The notes beneath the pieces were generated by a model, which saw only the letters and a list, made by a program, of their open reading frames with translations, searched no databases and had not been told where the DNA came from. Source: Gordius sp. MW1 (Eukaryota > Nematomorpha > Gordioida > Gordea > Gordiidae). From it: a stretch of 64,000 nucleotides of DNA. The position numbers and the translations under genes were made by a program. This document shows positions 36,144-47,597 of this stretch, piece by piece (positions within the stretch are counted from its first letter, which is position 1; each line of letters begins with the position of its first letter). Location of the stretch: NCBI GenBank assembly GCA_964036665.1, contig OZ038533.1, forward strand, positions 14,603,075 through 14,667,074. The letters are read 5' to 3'.

Positions 36144-37221
36144 AAAATTTCTATTTTTTTTAAATTAAATTAATATTTTGTTCTTGTTAATATCATTGAT
36201 AATATGACTTTTTGATCGTTCGCAGGCTACTACTCAATGGAAAAAATGACCATTGGCCAAATAAATCGAATTTTTTTTTCGTTTTTGAATTGGTTAACAT
36301 TGATAGTTACCCTATGCCCTCCCCTACAAGGGTCTATAACAAATTATTTTTCATTTAATACCCCCCTATAGGCATTCTCGCCCCTTCCTACCTTTCTCGC
36401 CCATAAATTGCATAGCAAATATGCTACGTTTATACGGAGTATAGATGAGTCGCCCCCCCCTTCCCTTCCCTACTCCCCTTCCCTACTCCCCTTCCCCTTC
36501 CCCTACTCCCCTTCCCACGAGGGCCGAAGGCCCGAGTTTTTAATAATGCTATGGATATAAATATGTAATAAATATATTATACAATTCTTCACATACCCTA
36601 AAACTCAACCATACTTAGGTAATGATTGCCAAATTTTAAATTGTTTGCAAAAATATAAAATATTTACAACACTTTGGAATTTTTCTAATATTAAATATGT
36701 TCCATTATATATTGATTTACACTTCACACCTTAAATGTAAATCATGCAAATCAAAAGACACAATAATTTATTAAAATCTAACGATCAATAAAAAGTCGAG
36801 ATCTCGCCGAAAAAATCTCGTATCGTCTCGTCTCGACATCAAAATTCTCGTCTCGAACTCGACTCCATTATTCAAATTCTCGTCTCGGAGACCGAGATTT
36901 TTCTCGGTTTTTTCGCATCACTGTTCTTTCTCGTTTATAACTTTTAACCCTTTTTGTTTTTTGTGAGAATAAAATAAAGAAATTTACTTGTTATTCTTTA
37001 CACAACCCTCTTTATAATTTGAAGTTTCTTTAAGTTTAATTTAAGTTAGCTTTACGAACATAGACCAATCATATAGATTGGCAAACAGCTTATTATAAAA
37101 CCTCCATTTTGGCTGTGAGCTATCAAATATATATCAGCGACTATGAGTTGCAAAATCTATAGTTGAAACAATAATTAGATAAGAGCAAAATCATATACCT
37201 GGTTACCATTTGTTTTGTTAC

Positions 37222-37592
37222 ACCTCTATATTTAAATTTATTCGCGTTTTTGTGAACCCCTTTCTCTTATCAAAATTCGTGCCACTATGTCTGGAAAAAG
37301 GAGTACATTAGAGTATACTACACACGCGCTGTTTACTAACACATCTCTCTCTCCCTTTCTCTATCTCTTACACTCCCGCCCCCATATCTATCCAAGCAGA
37401 CATGAAGGGGGCGGGAGTGGAGGAAAAAGAGAGGAGAGAGTAGGTGAAGAAAGAGAGATATGTGCTAGTAAACATCGCGTAAGCAGTATGAACTCTAATG
37501 TACTCCGTTTACCAGACATCGAGGGACGAATTTTGATAAGGAGAAGGGGTTACGCAAAAGCGTATGAATTTGAGTATAAAGGGGATATAAAT
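37222..37592. repeat. Hairpin (imperfect palindrome) with arms of about 160 bp
   Basis: The left arm (about 37,222-37,384) is the reverse complement of the right (about 37,405-37,592); paired words include ATGTCTGG / CCAGACAT and CAAAATTCGT / ACGAATTTTG. The loop is around ATCTATCCAAGCAGACATG. Only the right arm recurs at 51,797. A 107-codon frame through it is a by-product of the palindrome. Confidence 0.75.
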
Positions 37593-37878
37593 AGAAGGAC
37601 CTATAGATGAAACTTTAATCTACATGAATATATTACTATTTTTCGCTAAACATTTAAAATGCCGTGGCAATTTAGCCTCAAAAAGGCTTAAAAAGTGCAT
37701 TTTTGGCACTTTCAACTCCGTATATCTAAAAAACTGCTAATTGTAGAAAAAAACTAAAAACCTATTATTATTTTTCAGGGCAAAATTTTCTATCGAATCT
37801 ATTGGTCGGATTGGGGGATGTTTTTTTTGTAGACCTGTGTAATTACTTTAAAATTATCGTCTAGGTTATTATTTGTGG

Positions 37879-38047
37879 TGCCCTATCAACTCGCCGAAAA
37901 CCATCTCGCCGAATTTAATGTACCCCGGTTAAAAAAGGTCCCCGACGTGAGGTAGGGTTACTAAACGATTGTATTTTTCGAGGGGGGACCTTTTTTAACC
38001 GGGGACATTAAATTAGGCGAGATGGTTTTCGGCAAGTTGACGGGCCA
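37879..38047. mobile_element. Inverted-repeat MITE, TCAACT.GCCGAAAACC type
   Basis: Ends TGCCCTATCAACTCGCCG and CGGCAAGTTGACGGGCCA; arms of about 60 bp. Repeated at 52,289-52,457. Confidence 0.65.
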
Positions 38048-38064
38048 TCATTATTTATTTGGGA

Positions 38065-38314
38065 CCGGGTCAAAATAGCAGAAAAAAAACAGCAGAATTG
38101 GTCAGAACTGGTCAGATCAAGATTGGTCAGGAGGGTTAAGGTTCGGGTTAGTGTTTTAGGTCAGCGTTTTAGGTTAGGGTCAGGGTTAGGATTAGATGCA
38201 CATCAAATTCCCTCGCCATTTGAGATTTAATTCTAATATATTGATTATCTAAAATCTTGTTCTGACCAGTTCTGACCAATTCTGCTGTTTTTTTTTCTGC
38301 TATTTTGACCCCGA
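38065..38314. mobile_element. Inverted-repeat MITE, GGGTCAAAATAGCAG type
   Basis: GGGTCAAAATAGCAGAAAAA ... TTCTGCTATTTTGACCCC with GGTCAGAACTGGTCAGA words inside each end and TTAGGGT-like words in the middle. Repeated at 52,475-52,724. Confidence 0.65.
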
Positions 38315-38342
38315 TTCATTTATTTGTCTATGGAAAGAAAGC

Positions 38343-38635
38343 GGCCTAGGCTATGTATTCTCGATTTTGAGTGATAAATAACAAAACGTAAAACGCATTT
38401 CTTAAACGTTCCATTGCATCTAATCCTAACCCTAACCCTAATCTAAAACGCTGACCTAAAACCCTAACCCCAAACCTTAACCCAGTCCCTTAAAGATAAT
38501 TTTGACTTGAAAGGATTATTTTTAAACAATAACACACAAATTTGAACGCGATGATTGCGCTCGGGAATGGAACGTTTAAGAAATGAGTTTTACGTTTTGT
38601 TATTTATCACTTAAAATCGAGAATACATAGCCTGG
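38343..38635. mobile_element. Short Mutator-like MITE, GGCCTAGGCTATGTATTCTC ends
   Basis: Arms of about 75 bp share their sequence with the 1.8-kb element at 42,980, so the two are one family. The interior has AACCCT-type words. Flanking ATGGAAAG appears near both ends but with an offset. Repeated at 52,753-53,045. Confidence 0.65.
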
Positions 38636-38731
38636 TTCATGGAAAGCAATATTCGACGAGAAAGTAAAAACCTTTTTAACAAATTTTGATTTTTAGATGG
38701 AACAAGAATTATTTATTAAAATGCAGTTTAA

Positions 38732-39077
38732 TATATCAAGAAATTTATTCAAATTTGTGAAAGGGTAAAAGTCGCACACTTTATTAATATAGCTGTTAGG
38801 TTAGAAAAAAATGGTAGTAATATGCAGCAAGAAATTGATGATATACATAAAAGCCTTGATAGTTTTAAAAACAAGATTGACAATTTTCCAGCCATTGATA
38901 ATAAAATAACTGATATACAGAAGAAAGTATAGTAGACAAAATGAGACATATATTTATTAGTGTGATGAACTTACAAATCAAATAAATGAAAAAAAGTCAA
39001 CACTCGTATCTCTAGGCAACCTTTTAAATTGTGAGCTGGTCAATGCTGACAAAAAATTGCAGGAAGTGCAAAACTAA
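38732..39077 (+). pseudogene. Coiled-coil coding fragment, unrecognised
   Basis: Two blocks look like real coding sequence. 38,732-38,926 reads ICERVKVAHFINIAVRLEKN then MQQEIDDIHKSLDSF and ITDIQKK. 38,961-39,077 reads CDELTNQINEKKSTL then LNCELVNADKKLQEVQN and a stop. GT and AG border the 34-nt gap, which is short for an intron, so decay is possible. The heptad-like spacing of I, L and V suggests a coiled coil. I cannot name the family; small coiled-coil adaptor subunits are one possibility. An upstream ATG-led stretch (38,697) is in another frame. Identical at 53,142-53,487. Confidence 0.4.
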
Positions 39078-39079
39078 TA

Positions 39080-40290
39080 TGTTTGTTTGCATATGGTTAA
39101 TATGTTTGGACTAAATCAAAGTAATTTTGTGATTAAATGCATAAGTTGCAATCACTTTCTCACCATGGCTCTATTATTTTGCTTTTGTAATATTTAACAA
39201 TTTGTGACATTCTAAATTACAGGTGATTGGAATTTTTTTAATATAACAAATACCTATAAATATAATATATTTTTAAATCTATTTTGATCTTATAGTTGGA
39301 AGCAAGATGTGTTCTGCAAGAGGCTCAAGACTTTTTTTAAAAATATGTTTTTTACTATGAAACATTATAATGAATTTAATACAAAATATTAGCTACCCCA
39401 TATAAATTAATAGAAATAGATGTGTTTTATTTTTCCACTATTTTAATAACAGTCCATATTATAGGGGTGTGAGATTCATTAAATTTTTTCAATTTATCTT
39501 ATTTTTATTTATGAGTTGCTTTGTACAAATAATGAATCAACATGTGTCAAACTTAGCCTTAGTTTTGAAGCTAACAATATGGTCAGTTACAAGCATAATA
39601 TTCTATTTACCCTTATTAAAGTTTCTAAATTAAAAGATGGTTAATTATTATTCTGAACTTCAAATGATTAGAAGTACATTTAATTTATAAATGATTAGGA
39701 ATTAAGTAGATAAATGACCAAATATGAAATAAGATTTTAAAACTTACAAAATCTCCATCAGTTTTTGTGGTCATTATGAACCCTGACATCTTTTATCATA
39801 AAACAAAGTAATGAGAGTAATTCTCTGAATTTTTGATACCTCAACAAACATTACCTTACAACAACTTTGCTAATTGTGTCCCAATCAATTGTTTTAGAAT
39901 TTTAACACCTAGGTAGACTGATTGAACAAAGAATTTTTTAAAATCATATTTTAAAACACTTTCCAATGCTGTTGCAAAAGAGGATAATTTAATATCTTAA
40001 TTTTGAAAATTAAATGCTCTTCAAAACAAGATTTATTACACATTATTTTGAGGTAAATAATTTTCTTGTTTATTTTTTAAATAATGGACTTTAAAAGTGC
40101 TTGTTACATATAAATGTATGTTATACAACTTTAGGCTCTTGTCTGAGAATTATTTAAATATGGTGCTAATAATAGGAAAAAGTATTGTTCTGTAATTGTA
40201 GAAAGGCTCATTTTATTAAATATTTATAAATAAGAATAGACTTTCATGATATTTACAAGCTTGTATCTAGAAGACCTGGTTTTATAAACG
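39080..40290. other. AT-rich sequence, nothing recognised
   Basis: No coding frame or terminal repeats seen. Duplicated with the block at 53,490-54,700. Confidence 0.35.
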
Positions 40291-40749
40291 TAGTGTTGTT
40301 AAATTGCTAACTTTAGCAATGCTAACTATGTGCTATGCTCGAGCACAAACACTAGCTGGGTAATATGCTAACACAATGAGTGCTAAGCTAACTGTTCGGT
40401 GCAATAGTTTTAACAGTAGCACGTAAAAATGCTCGAGAGGTTAGTCGATAGCAGCCAAATCTGTTAAAATATTTAGCAGGAGCTCGAGCAGTAAATTTAA
40501 GCAGATAGTAGATTGAATTGCTTTTGTTAAACTATTTTAGTTACTTACAATATTTGCTCATGGTATATTATAAAGTTATTATATTATAGTTTTATAAGAA
40601 ATTAAGCATGTTGAGCATAAATGATGGATTGCACAATAATAAGATGAGATTGTATATTTGATTTTTTACTTGACATGTTATTATATACATTTTGAGTTTT
40701 TAGGTATAAATATTTTGTACAGGTGGTTAAATAAATATATATGGGGTAA

Positions 40750-42970
40750 ATGTCATAATCTATGTTTATGATGCGATTTAAATTTTTTTTTCAAATTTTG
40801 ACACACTAAGAGTTTAAAAAATGTTTTTCAACTTTGAAATTAAGATTCTTGAAAGTTTAGCGGTCGCTCAGGTGACAAATGTCATAATCTACATTTAAGA
40901 TGCGATTTACATTTTTTTTTCAAATTGTGACTCACTAAGAGCTTAAAAAATGTTTTTCACCTTTGAAATTAAGATTTTTAAAAGTTTAGCGGTCGCCCAG
41001 GTGACAAATGTCATAATCTATGTTTATGATGCGATTTAAATTTTTTTTTCAAATTGTGACTCACTAAGAACTTAAAAAATGTTTTTCACCTTTGAAATTA
41101 AGATTTTTGAAAGTTTAGCGGTCGCTCAGGTGACAAATGTCATAATCTATGTTTATTATGGGATTTAATTTTTTTTTTAAATTGTGACTCACTAAGAGCT
41201 TAAAAAATGTTTTTCACCTTTGAAATTAAGATTTTTGAAAGTTTAGCGGTCGCTCAGGTGACAAATGTCATAATCTACATTTATGATGGGATTTAAATTT
41301 TTTTTTAAATTGTGACTCACCAAGCGCTTAAAAAATGTTTTTCAACTTTGTAATTAAGATTTTTGAAAGTTTAGCGGTCGCCCAGGTGACAAATGTCATA
41401 ATCTACATTTATGATGCGATTTAAATTTTTTTTTAAAATTGTGACTCACTGAGAGCTTAAAAAATGTTTTTCACCTTTGAAATTAAGATTTTTAAAAGTT
41501 TAGCGGTCGCTCAGGTGACAAATGTCATAATCTACATTTATGATGGGATTTAAATTTTTTTTTCAAATTGTGACTCACCAAGCGCTTAAAAAATGTTTTT
41601 CACATTTGAAATTAAGATTTTTGAAAGTTTAGCGGTCGCCCAGGTGACAAATGTCATAATCTATGTTTATGATGCGATTTAAATTGTGAGTCACTGAGAG
41701 CTCAAAAATGTTTTTCACCTTTAAAATTGAGATTTTAACAGTTTGCCGCAGGGGTTTGTCCCAACCCCTGAACCCGCCGGGTAAAACCCGATGTTTTACG
41801 GAACCCGAACCCATTTTAAAAATACCCTTAAAACCCGAACCCGATGAATACAAAATTTTCGCCATCTATAAGTAAAAATTTTAAATCGCACCTGAGCCAC
41901 CGCTAAACTTTAAAAAATCTTAATTTCAAAGGTGAAAAACATTTTTTAAGCTCCTAGTGAGTCACAATTTGAAAAAAAAATTTAAATCGCATAATAAACA
42001 TAGATTATGACATTTGTCACCTGGGCGACCGCTAAATTTTCAAAAATCTTAATTTCAAAGTTGAAAAACATTTTTTAAGCTCTCAGTGAGTCACAATTTG
42101 AAAAAAAATTTAAATTGCATCATAAATGTAGATTATGACATTTGTCACCTGGGCGACCGCTAAACTTTCAAAAATCTTAATTACAAAGTTGAAAAACATT
42201 TTTTAAGCTCTCAGAGAGTCACAATTTGGAAAAAAAATTTAAATCGCATCATAAATGTAGATTATGACATTTGTCACCTGGGCGACCGCTAAACTTTCAA
42301 AAATCTTAATTTCAAAGGTGAAAAACATTTTTTAAGCTCTTAGTGAGTCACAATTTAAAAAAAAAATTAAATCCCATAATAAACATAGATTATGACATTT
42401 GTCACCTGACCTGAGCGACCGCTAAACTTTCAAAAATCTTAATTTCAAAGGTGAAAAACATTTTTTAAGTTCTTAGTGAGTCACAATTTCAAAAAAAAAT
42501 TTAAATCGCATCATAAACATAGATTATGACATTTGTCACCTGGGCGACCGCTACACTTTTAAAAATCTTAATTTCAAAGGTGAAAAACATTTTTTAAGTT
42601 CTTAGTGAGTCACAATTTGAAAAAAAAATTTAAATCGCATCATAAATGTAGATTATGACATTTGTCACCTGGGCGACCGCTAAACTTTCAAAAATCTTAA
42701 TTACAAAGTTGAAAAACATTTTATATGCTCTTAGTGAGTCACAATTTGAAAAAAAAAATTTAAATCGCATCATAAACATAGATTATGACATTTTTCACCT
42801 GGGCGACCGCTAAACTTTTAAAAATCTTAATTTTAAAGGTGAAAAACATTTTTTAAACTCTCAGTGAGTCACAATTTAAAAAAAAAATTTAAATCGCATC
42901 ATAAATGTAGATTACGACATTTGTCACCTGGGCGACCGCTAAACTTTCAAAAATCTTAATTTCAAAGTTG
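40750..42970. repeat. Satellite array in two inverted halves
   Basis: About eight units forward and eight or nine reversed, each with TTTAGCGGTCGC, GACAAATGTCATAATCTA, GTGACTCACTAAG and AAAAAATGTTTTTCAC. Units differ at a few bases and show two variants, CTACATTTATGATG and CTATGTTTATGATG. Confidence 0.85.
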
Positions 42971-42979
42971 AAAAACATT

Positions 42980-44810
42980 GGCCTAGGCTATGTATTCTCG
43001 ATTCAGAGTGATAAATAACAAAACGTAAAACGCATTTCTTAAACGTTCCATTCCCGAGCGCAATCATCGCGTTCGTTAATTTGTGTGTTATTGTTTACAA
43101 ATTTTTTAAATTCGCCATTTTTGCTTGTTCTAATCCATATGGTAACAACAACATTTTGTGGCAATATAAAGGTATGATAAATAGATATATTAACTATTTT
43201 CCTAGATAAATAATTTTGAATTTTTAATCTTTTCAAACAAGATTTGTTCATTAATTTAACATTTTGTGGCAATAAAAAGGTATGATAAATAGGTATATTA
43301 ACTATTTTCCTAGATAAATAATTTTGAATTATTTTCTTAGATCAGTTGCAAAAGAGGTGGGAAAAATACATCAACCATTCAAAGGTTCAACATATTTGTC
43401 TCATTTACTAAAACATCAATCAATAGTTGATTCAAATACATCAACCATTCAAATGTTCAACATATTTGTCTCATTTAATAAAACATCAATAAATAGTTGA
43501 TTAACCATTGTATTTAAGAATTTATAACATATATCTAATAGGTTTTTTTAATGAGGTTGGAAACCTTATTTGTTATCCGTGTAATACAATAAACCTTGTG
43601 TTGTTGCTTATATTATTGTTGTTAGTGTTTCAACATATTAATACTATTTGTGAGTCAGGGAGAGTTACAATTATTAATTGCTATGCAATTTATATTGATA
43701 AGAATGACCATTTAAGTATTTTATCAAATTTATAATATGATTTTCATTAGAAATCATTAGTATAACAATTTACAATTTTGCATACATATTCTGACAAATC
43801 CTTAAATATTAGTTTGTAAAAATCTGAATACATTTATACATATTTCATTAAGAGTCACATAATATAAGTGCTGTTTTCTTATTTTAAGAGTTAATTGGTA
43901 GTATTAGAATTCCTGTATGTTCTAAAAGTGCAAAAGCTTTGTGCATATGGTTACCAACAATTTATTAATTCTATTTTCAAAACTTATTTTTTAAATGTTA
44001 TAATCTAAAAGTTACTCAAGATAGTTACCAACAATCTTCTATTTCATTTTTTATAAAAGGCACATATAAAAATGTCGAAAGCATTTTCAATATTTCTTAC
44101 CTGATGTCATAACCTAAAAGTTACTCAAGATAGTTACCAACAATCTTCTATTTCATTTTTTATAAAATGCACGTATAAAAATGTCAAAAGCATTTTCAAA
44201 TCTAATTTTTTATAACATGCTATCTTAAAAAATACAGTTTATTTAAATTTGAGCCAAATTCAGCAAACCTTTTAGGAAATTTATTGAATCTCTAAAAAAA
44301 CAACACTCAAATATGTCAGCTGCAGTTTATTATTTTTAAACAATAAGAAACAATGGTGAATCAACTATTGATTGATGTTTTAGTAAATAAGACAAATATG
44401 TTGAACATTTGAATGGTTGATGTATTTTTCCCACCTCTTTTGCAACTGATCTAAGAAAATAATTAAAAATTATTTATCTAGGAAAATAGTTAATATATCA
44501 ATTTATCATACCTTTTTATTGCCACAAAATGTTGAATAAATGAACAAATCTTGTTTAAAAAGATTAAAAATTCAAAATTATTTATCTAGGAAAATAGTTA
44601 ATATATCTATTTATCATACCTTTCTTTTCCCACAAAATGTTGTTGTTACCATATGAATTAGAACAAGCAAAAATGACGAATTTAAAAAAATGTAAACAAT
44701 AACACACAAATTAACGAACGCGATGATTGCGCTCGGGAATGGAACGTTTAAGAAATGCGTTTTACGTTTTGTTATTTATCACTCTGAATCGAGAATATAT
44801 AGCCTAGGCC
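42980..44810. mobile_element. Mutator-like element, 1.83 kb, with 9-bp target duplication
   Basis: GGCCTAGGCT and AGCCTAGGCC are exact inverted termini. The 9-mer AAAAACATT flanks both (42,971-42,979 and 44,811-44,819) and fits the interrupted satellite unit exactly. Terminal repeats extend about 450-500 bp. Nine-base duplications and long terminal repeats are typical of Mutator-like elements. The interior has a 75-codon hydrophobic frame (43,508-43,735) without known domain, and no transposase. Confidence 0.85.
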
Positions 44811-45336
44811 AAAAACATTTTTTAAGCTCCTAGTGAGTCACAATTTGAAAAAAATTTAAATCTCATCATAAACATAGATTATGACATTTACCTCATATAT
44901 ATTTATTTAACCACCTGTACAAAATATTTATACCTAAAAACAAAATGTATATAATTGCATGTCAGGCAAAAAATCAAATATACAATCTCATCTTATTATT
45001 GTGCAATCCATCATTTTATGCTCAACATGCTTAATTTCTTATAAAACTATAATATAATAACTTTATAATATACCATGAGCAAATATTGTAAGTAACTAAA
45101 ATAGTTTAACTAAAGCAATTCAATCTACTATCTGCTCGAATTTACTGCTCGAGCTCCTGCTAAATATTTTAACAGATTTGGCTGCTATCGACTAACCTCT
45201 CGAGCATTTTTACGTGCTACTGTTAAAACTATTGCACCGAACAGTTAGCTTAGCACTCATTGTGTTAGCATATTACCCAGCTAGTGTTCGTGCTCGAGTT
45301 TTTAGTTGAAGCTGCTTAGCAATTTAACAACTATAT

Positions 45337-45500
45337 ATAAACCTTAACCTAAGTCTTTAGGTTAGGTCGTGAGAAAACCCCCAGGTTATCAAACAACCTA
45401 AACCTACCTTAAGGTTAGGTTTGATATTTATAACGACCTCAAGGTTTTTTAAGCAACTAACCTTAAAACCTCAGGTCCGAGGTTAGGTCACCTCGAGGTT
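45337..45500. repeat. AGGTTAGGT-rich inverted repeat tract
   Basis: Many AACCTAA/TTAGGTT words in both orientations, forming short hairpins, unlike the single-strand bias of a telomere array. Duplicated at 59,747-59,910. Confidence 0.5.
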
Positions 45501-45814
45501 TCGACACGTATGCTTAATTTATTATATCTTACTATTACGACTAAATCATAGTCGCTAATAAAAAAAATTTATTAAGTATACTAGCTGACCCGGCAAACGT
45601 TGTTTTGTTATATACATTATTTCTAGAGAATACTATGGTTCCCCCCCAAAATCCCGAAACGCCAGAATCCCGAAAATATTACTACGCGCCAAATTTAACA
45701 TATGTTAAATTGTACTTAATATCATGAAAACGTGGGAATCTCTTTGACGCAAAATCTTCAAAACAAAGAAAATATATGTAGGCATTAGTATTAAAGTGTA
45801 AATATATTGTTGTA

Positions 45815-46934
45815 GGGTTTAAAAAACCAAAGAGAAAACATTACATTTTAACCCTCTTTAACTATGATGATTATATCAATGTTAAAGAGGGAAAAAATGA
45901 ACAAATGTATTATAAGTGCAGCAAGTACAGTAAATTTCAATGCCCAGGAAGGGTTGTGCTTAAATCTAATAATTGTCAAATAACATAAGAAATAGTCAGC
46001 AAAGTAAGAAATTTATAATTTAAATTAAGTATTTAGTTGTAAAAAATATCTCCATACCCATAGAGGATCAAGAAAGTAAAAGATTTTAGTATTTTTTTTG
46101 AATTTTTTTTAGATTTAAGTCAAGAAGCAATTTTATTGAACTCATTAGATTATATTTAACAAGCCCTTATATCAGATGTTAATGGAAGTAAGAGATTTGA
46201 GTATATTTTTTAAAATCCTTATTTATTTTAGATTCAAGTCAAGATGCCACATTAAACTCACCAAATGACATTGTAGCAAGTAATTTGACATAATTCAATG
46301 TCACATAGTTAATGTTTAACTATCTTATTTATAAATAGATTCCAACAATGATGCTTTAGATGTCATTGAACAGGCCTGTACACCACGTGTTAATACCCAA
46401 AGTAAATTCATTTTATGTTTAGTTTATGTAACCACACTATAATTTAGATATAACATTCTTGCCATCCCAAAAAGGGAAAAACATTTTAGTCCTTAATAAC
46501 TATCTTTATGTAGTTGACAAATCTACAAAAACTTGCACTTATTATCGATGCAGGCATTCAAAATGTCCTTGTGAACTAATATTTTCTGAGAATTTAGCAA
46601 AAATAAAAAAAATCATAACCATGAACCTGATGAGGATCATTGCCTTCTGACAAAAAGTAATTTAAAGAAGGCTATGCAAAATAGTCTCAGGGAATCAATT
46701 ACAAAGGTAAATATATGTCTTTGGTCTTATAATAATTGATCTATTTAGGTATACAATGATGTGATTTACCAAAGAAGGCAAGAAGTTGAGGATATTTGGC
46801 AATACCCACATGCTCTGCCGTCTTTGAAATCCGTGATCAAAACACTGAATAGAATTGTTCATAAAAACAGGCCTAAAATACCTCAAACAATTGAAGATAT
46901 AATTCTCACCTTAAAAATGGAACTCCATTCTTAG
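45815..46934 (+). pseudogene. FLYWCH zinc-finger gene carried by a transposon (copy 1)
   Basis: Likely exons: 45,815-46,003; 46,113-46,187; about 46,232-46,310; 46,339-46,401; about 46,459-46,706; 46,749-46,934. The first encodes a FLYWCH-like unit (ILTLFNYDDY, MYYKCSKYSKFQCPGRVVL). The fifth encodes another (ILVLNNYLYVVD, CTYYRCRHSKCPCELIF, then NHNHEPDED), giving the C-C-H-x-H zinc ligands. Its frame breaks in an A run near 46,610. The last encodes YNDVIYQRRQEVEDIWQYPH and a proline-containing tail, as seen after FLYWCH units in Mutator-type transposases. Exons 2-4 each begin with D-[LS]-[SN]-[QN]-[ED]-A and look like duplicates of one small exon. In-frame stops occur. No catalytic DDE domain is present. 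Confidence 0.6.
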
Positions 46935-47229
46935 TGGAGAATATTGATAATAGATTGTTTATATTTGGTACACCACATTTTTTAAAATTTATAATATGTG
47001 TAATACAAATGTTATAATATGTGTAATACAAATGTAAAAATAAAATATTTAATATATTTATTTGTGTTGTAATTTATGAATATCTAACTACTTCATTATT
47101 TTAAATATATAGTCCTAAATATTAACAACATTAATCATAGTTTCTTTAATTTTGAATTTTATTATTTATTATAAATATTTGTGTGGTAAACTTAATTATT
47201 AATTAAAACATTTACATTAAAGTTAAACA

Positions 47230-47597
47230 TGCTATTTCATTTGAATTATATAAATTTCTATATATTAACAACATTTGTCATGAAGTTTCTTTATTTTTTG
47301 GATTGATTAAAATCATGTAAAGTTCTATATATTAACATTTATCATGAAGTTTCTTTATTTTTTGGATTGATTGGAATCATATAAAGTTCTATATATTAAC
47401 ATTTATCATGAAGTGTCTTTACTTTTTAGATTGAGTCCAATATAACAAGCATAAACTTGATGTTGAACCATATTATAATTTACTATAAACCTTAAAAGTT
47501 TAATATTGAATAAAAAAAACAGAAACAGTTCTATATATTAACATTTATCATGGAGTTTCTTTATTTTTGGATTGATTGGAATCATATAAAGTTCTAA
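47230..47597. repeat. Tandem tail of the FLYWCH-bearing element
   Basis: Repeats of GTTCTATATATTAACATTTA, ATCATGAAGTTTCTTTA and GGATTGATTGGAATC, cut at the junction with the LTR fragment. Confidence 0.75.

Larger units (their letters stand above)
34101..36536 (+). mobile_element. Helentron/DINE-1-like non-autonomous element, copy B
   Basis: Same start and end motifs as copy A at 24,047, with the same order of microsatellite, tandem core (34,310-35,360), tRNA-like segments and C-rich tract before the hairpin GGGCCGAAGGCCC. It differs in unit number and in the segment between microsatellite and array, so the two are separate insertions. Confidence 0.55.
33023..36923. mobile_element. hAT-type element, 3.9 kb, host of a nested Helentron-like element
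   Basis: TAGTGTTGCGA and TCGCATCACTG are inverted termini close to the CAGTGxTGC ends of many hAT elements. TTCTTTCT flanks both sides exactly (33,015-33,022 and 36,924-36,931). The subterminal zones are arrays of CTCGT/TCTCG words (33,030-33,145 and 36,795-36,905). No transposase is seen; the middle is occupied by the element at 34,101-36,536. Confidence 0.8.
40295..45331. mobile_element. Giant foldback element, 5 kb, with inverted satellite arms
   Basis: Both ends start GTTGTTAAATTGCTAA inward. The terminal inverted repeats run about 480 bp (to 40,770 and from 44,880), then continue as tandem arrays: units of 120-130 bp with GCGGTCGC.CAGGTGACAAATGTC forward (40,750-41,740) and the same unit reversed (41,880-42,970). 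The centre (41,740-41,875) is GC-richer, with AACCCG words. Without the 1.8-kb insertion at 42,980 it is about 3.2 kb. Long inverted repeats built from internal tandem units are the design of Drosophila FB elements. No transposase found. Confidence 0.78.
37387..47597 (+). repeat. 10.2-kb direct duplication, copy 1
   Basis: Matches 51,797-62,007 with a constant offset of 14,410 bp wherever I compared, including long A and T runs. It begins in a hairpin loop and ends inside the tandem tail of the FLYWCH-bearing element, where it joins an LTR fragment after the shared word GTTCTA. Confidence 0.9.
45637..47597. mobile_element. FLYWCH-bearing element, truncated copy 1
   Basis: Left end GGTTCCCCCCCAAAATCCCG after AATACTAT, as in the complete copy at 60,047-62,377. 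The right terminal repeat and the second half of the tail are missing at 47,597, where the LTR relic begins. Confidence 0.7.

Noticed and set aside
37287..37610. 107-codon frame and the related 87-codon frame at 51,757-52,020
   Set aside because: Arises from the hairpin arms; in copy 2 only the shared half remains and the upstream residues are unrelated.
43508..43735. 75-codon hydrophobic frame inside the Mutator-like element (also 57,918-58,145)
   Set aside because: AT-rich sequence gives L/I/V-rich frames by chance; no domain. Noted under the element only.
45337..45500. Telomeric TTAGG array
   Set aside because: The words are irregular and occur on both strands as hairpins; no head-to-tail run.
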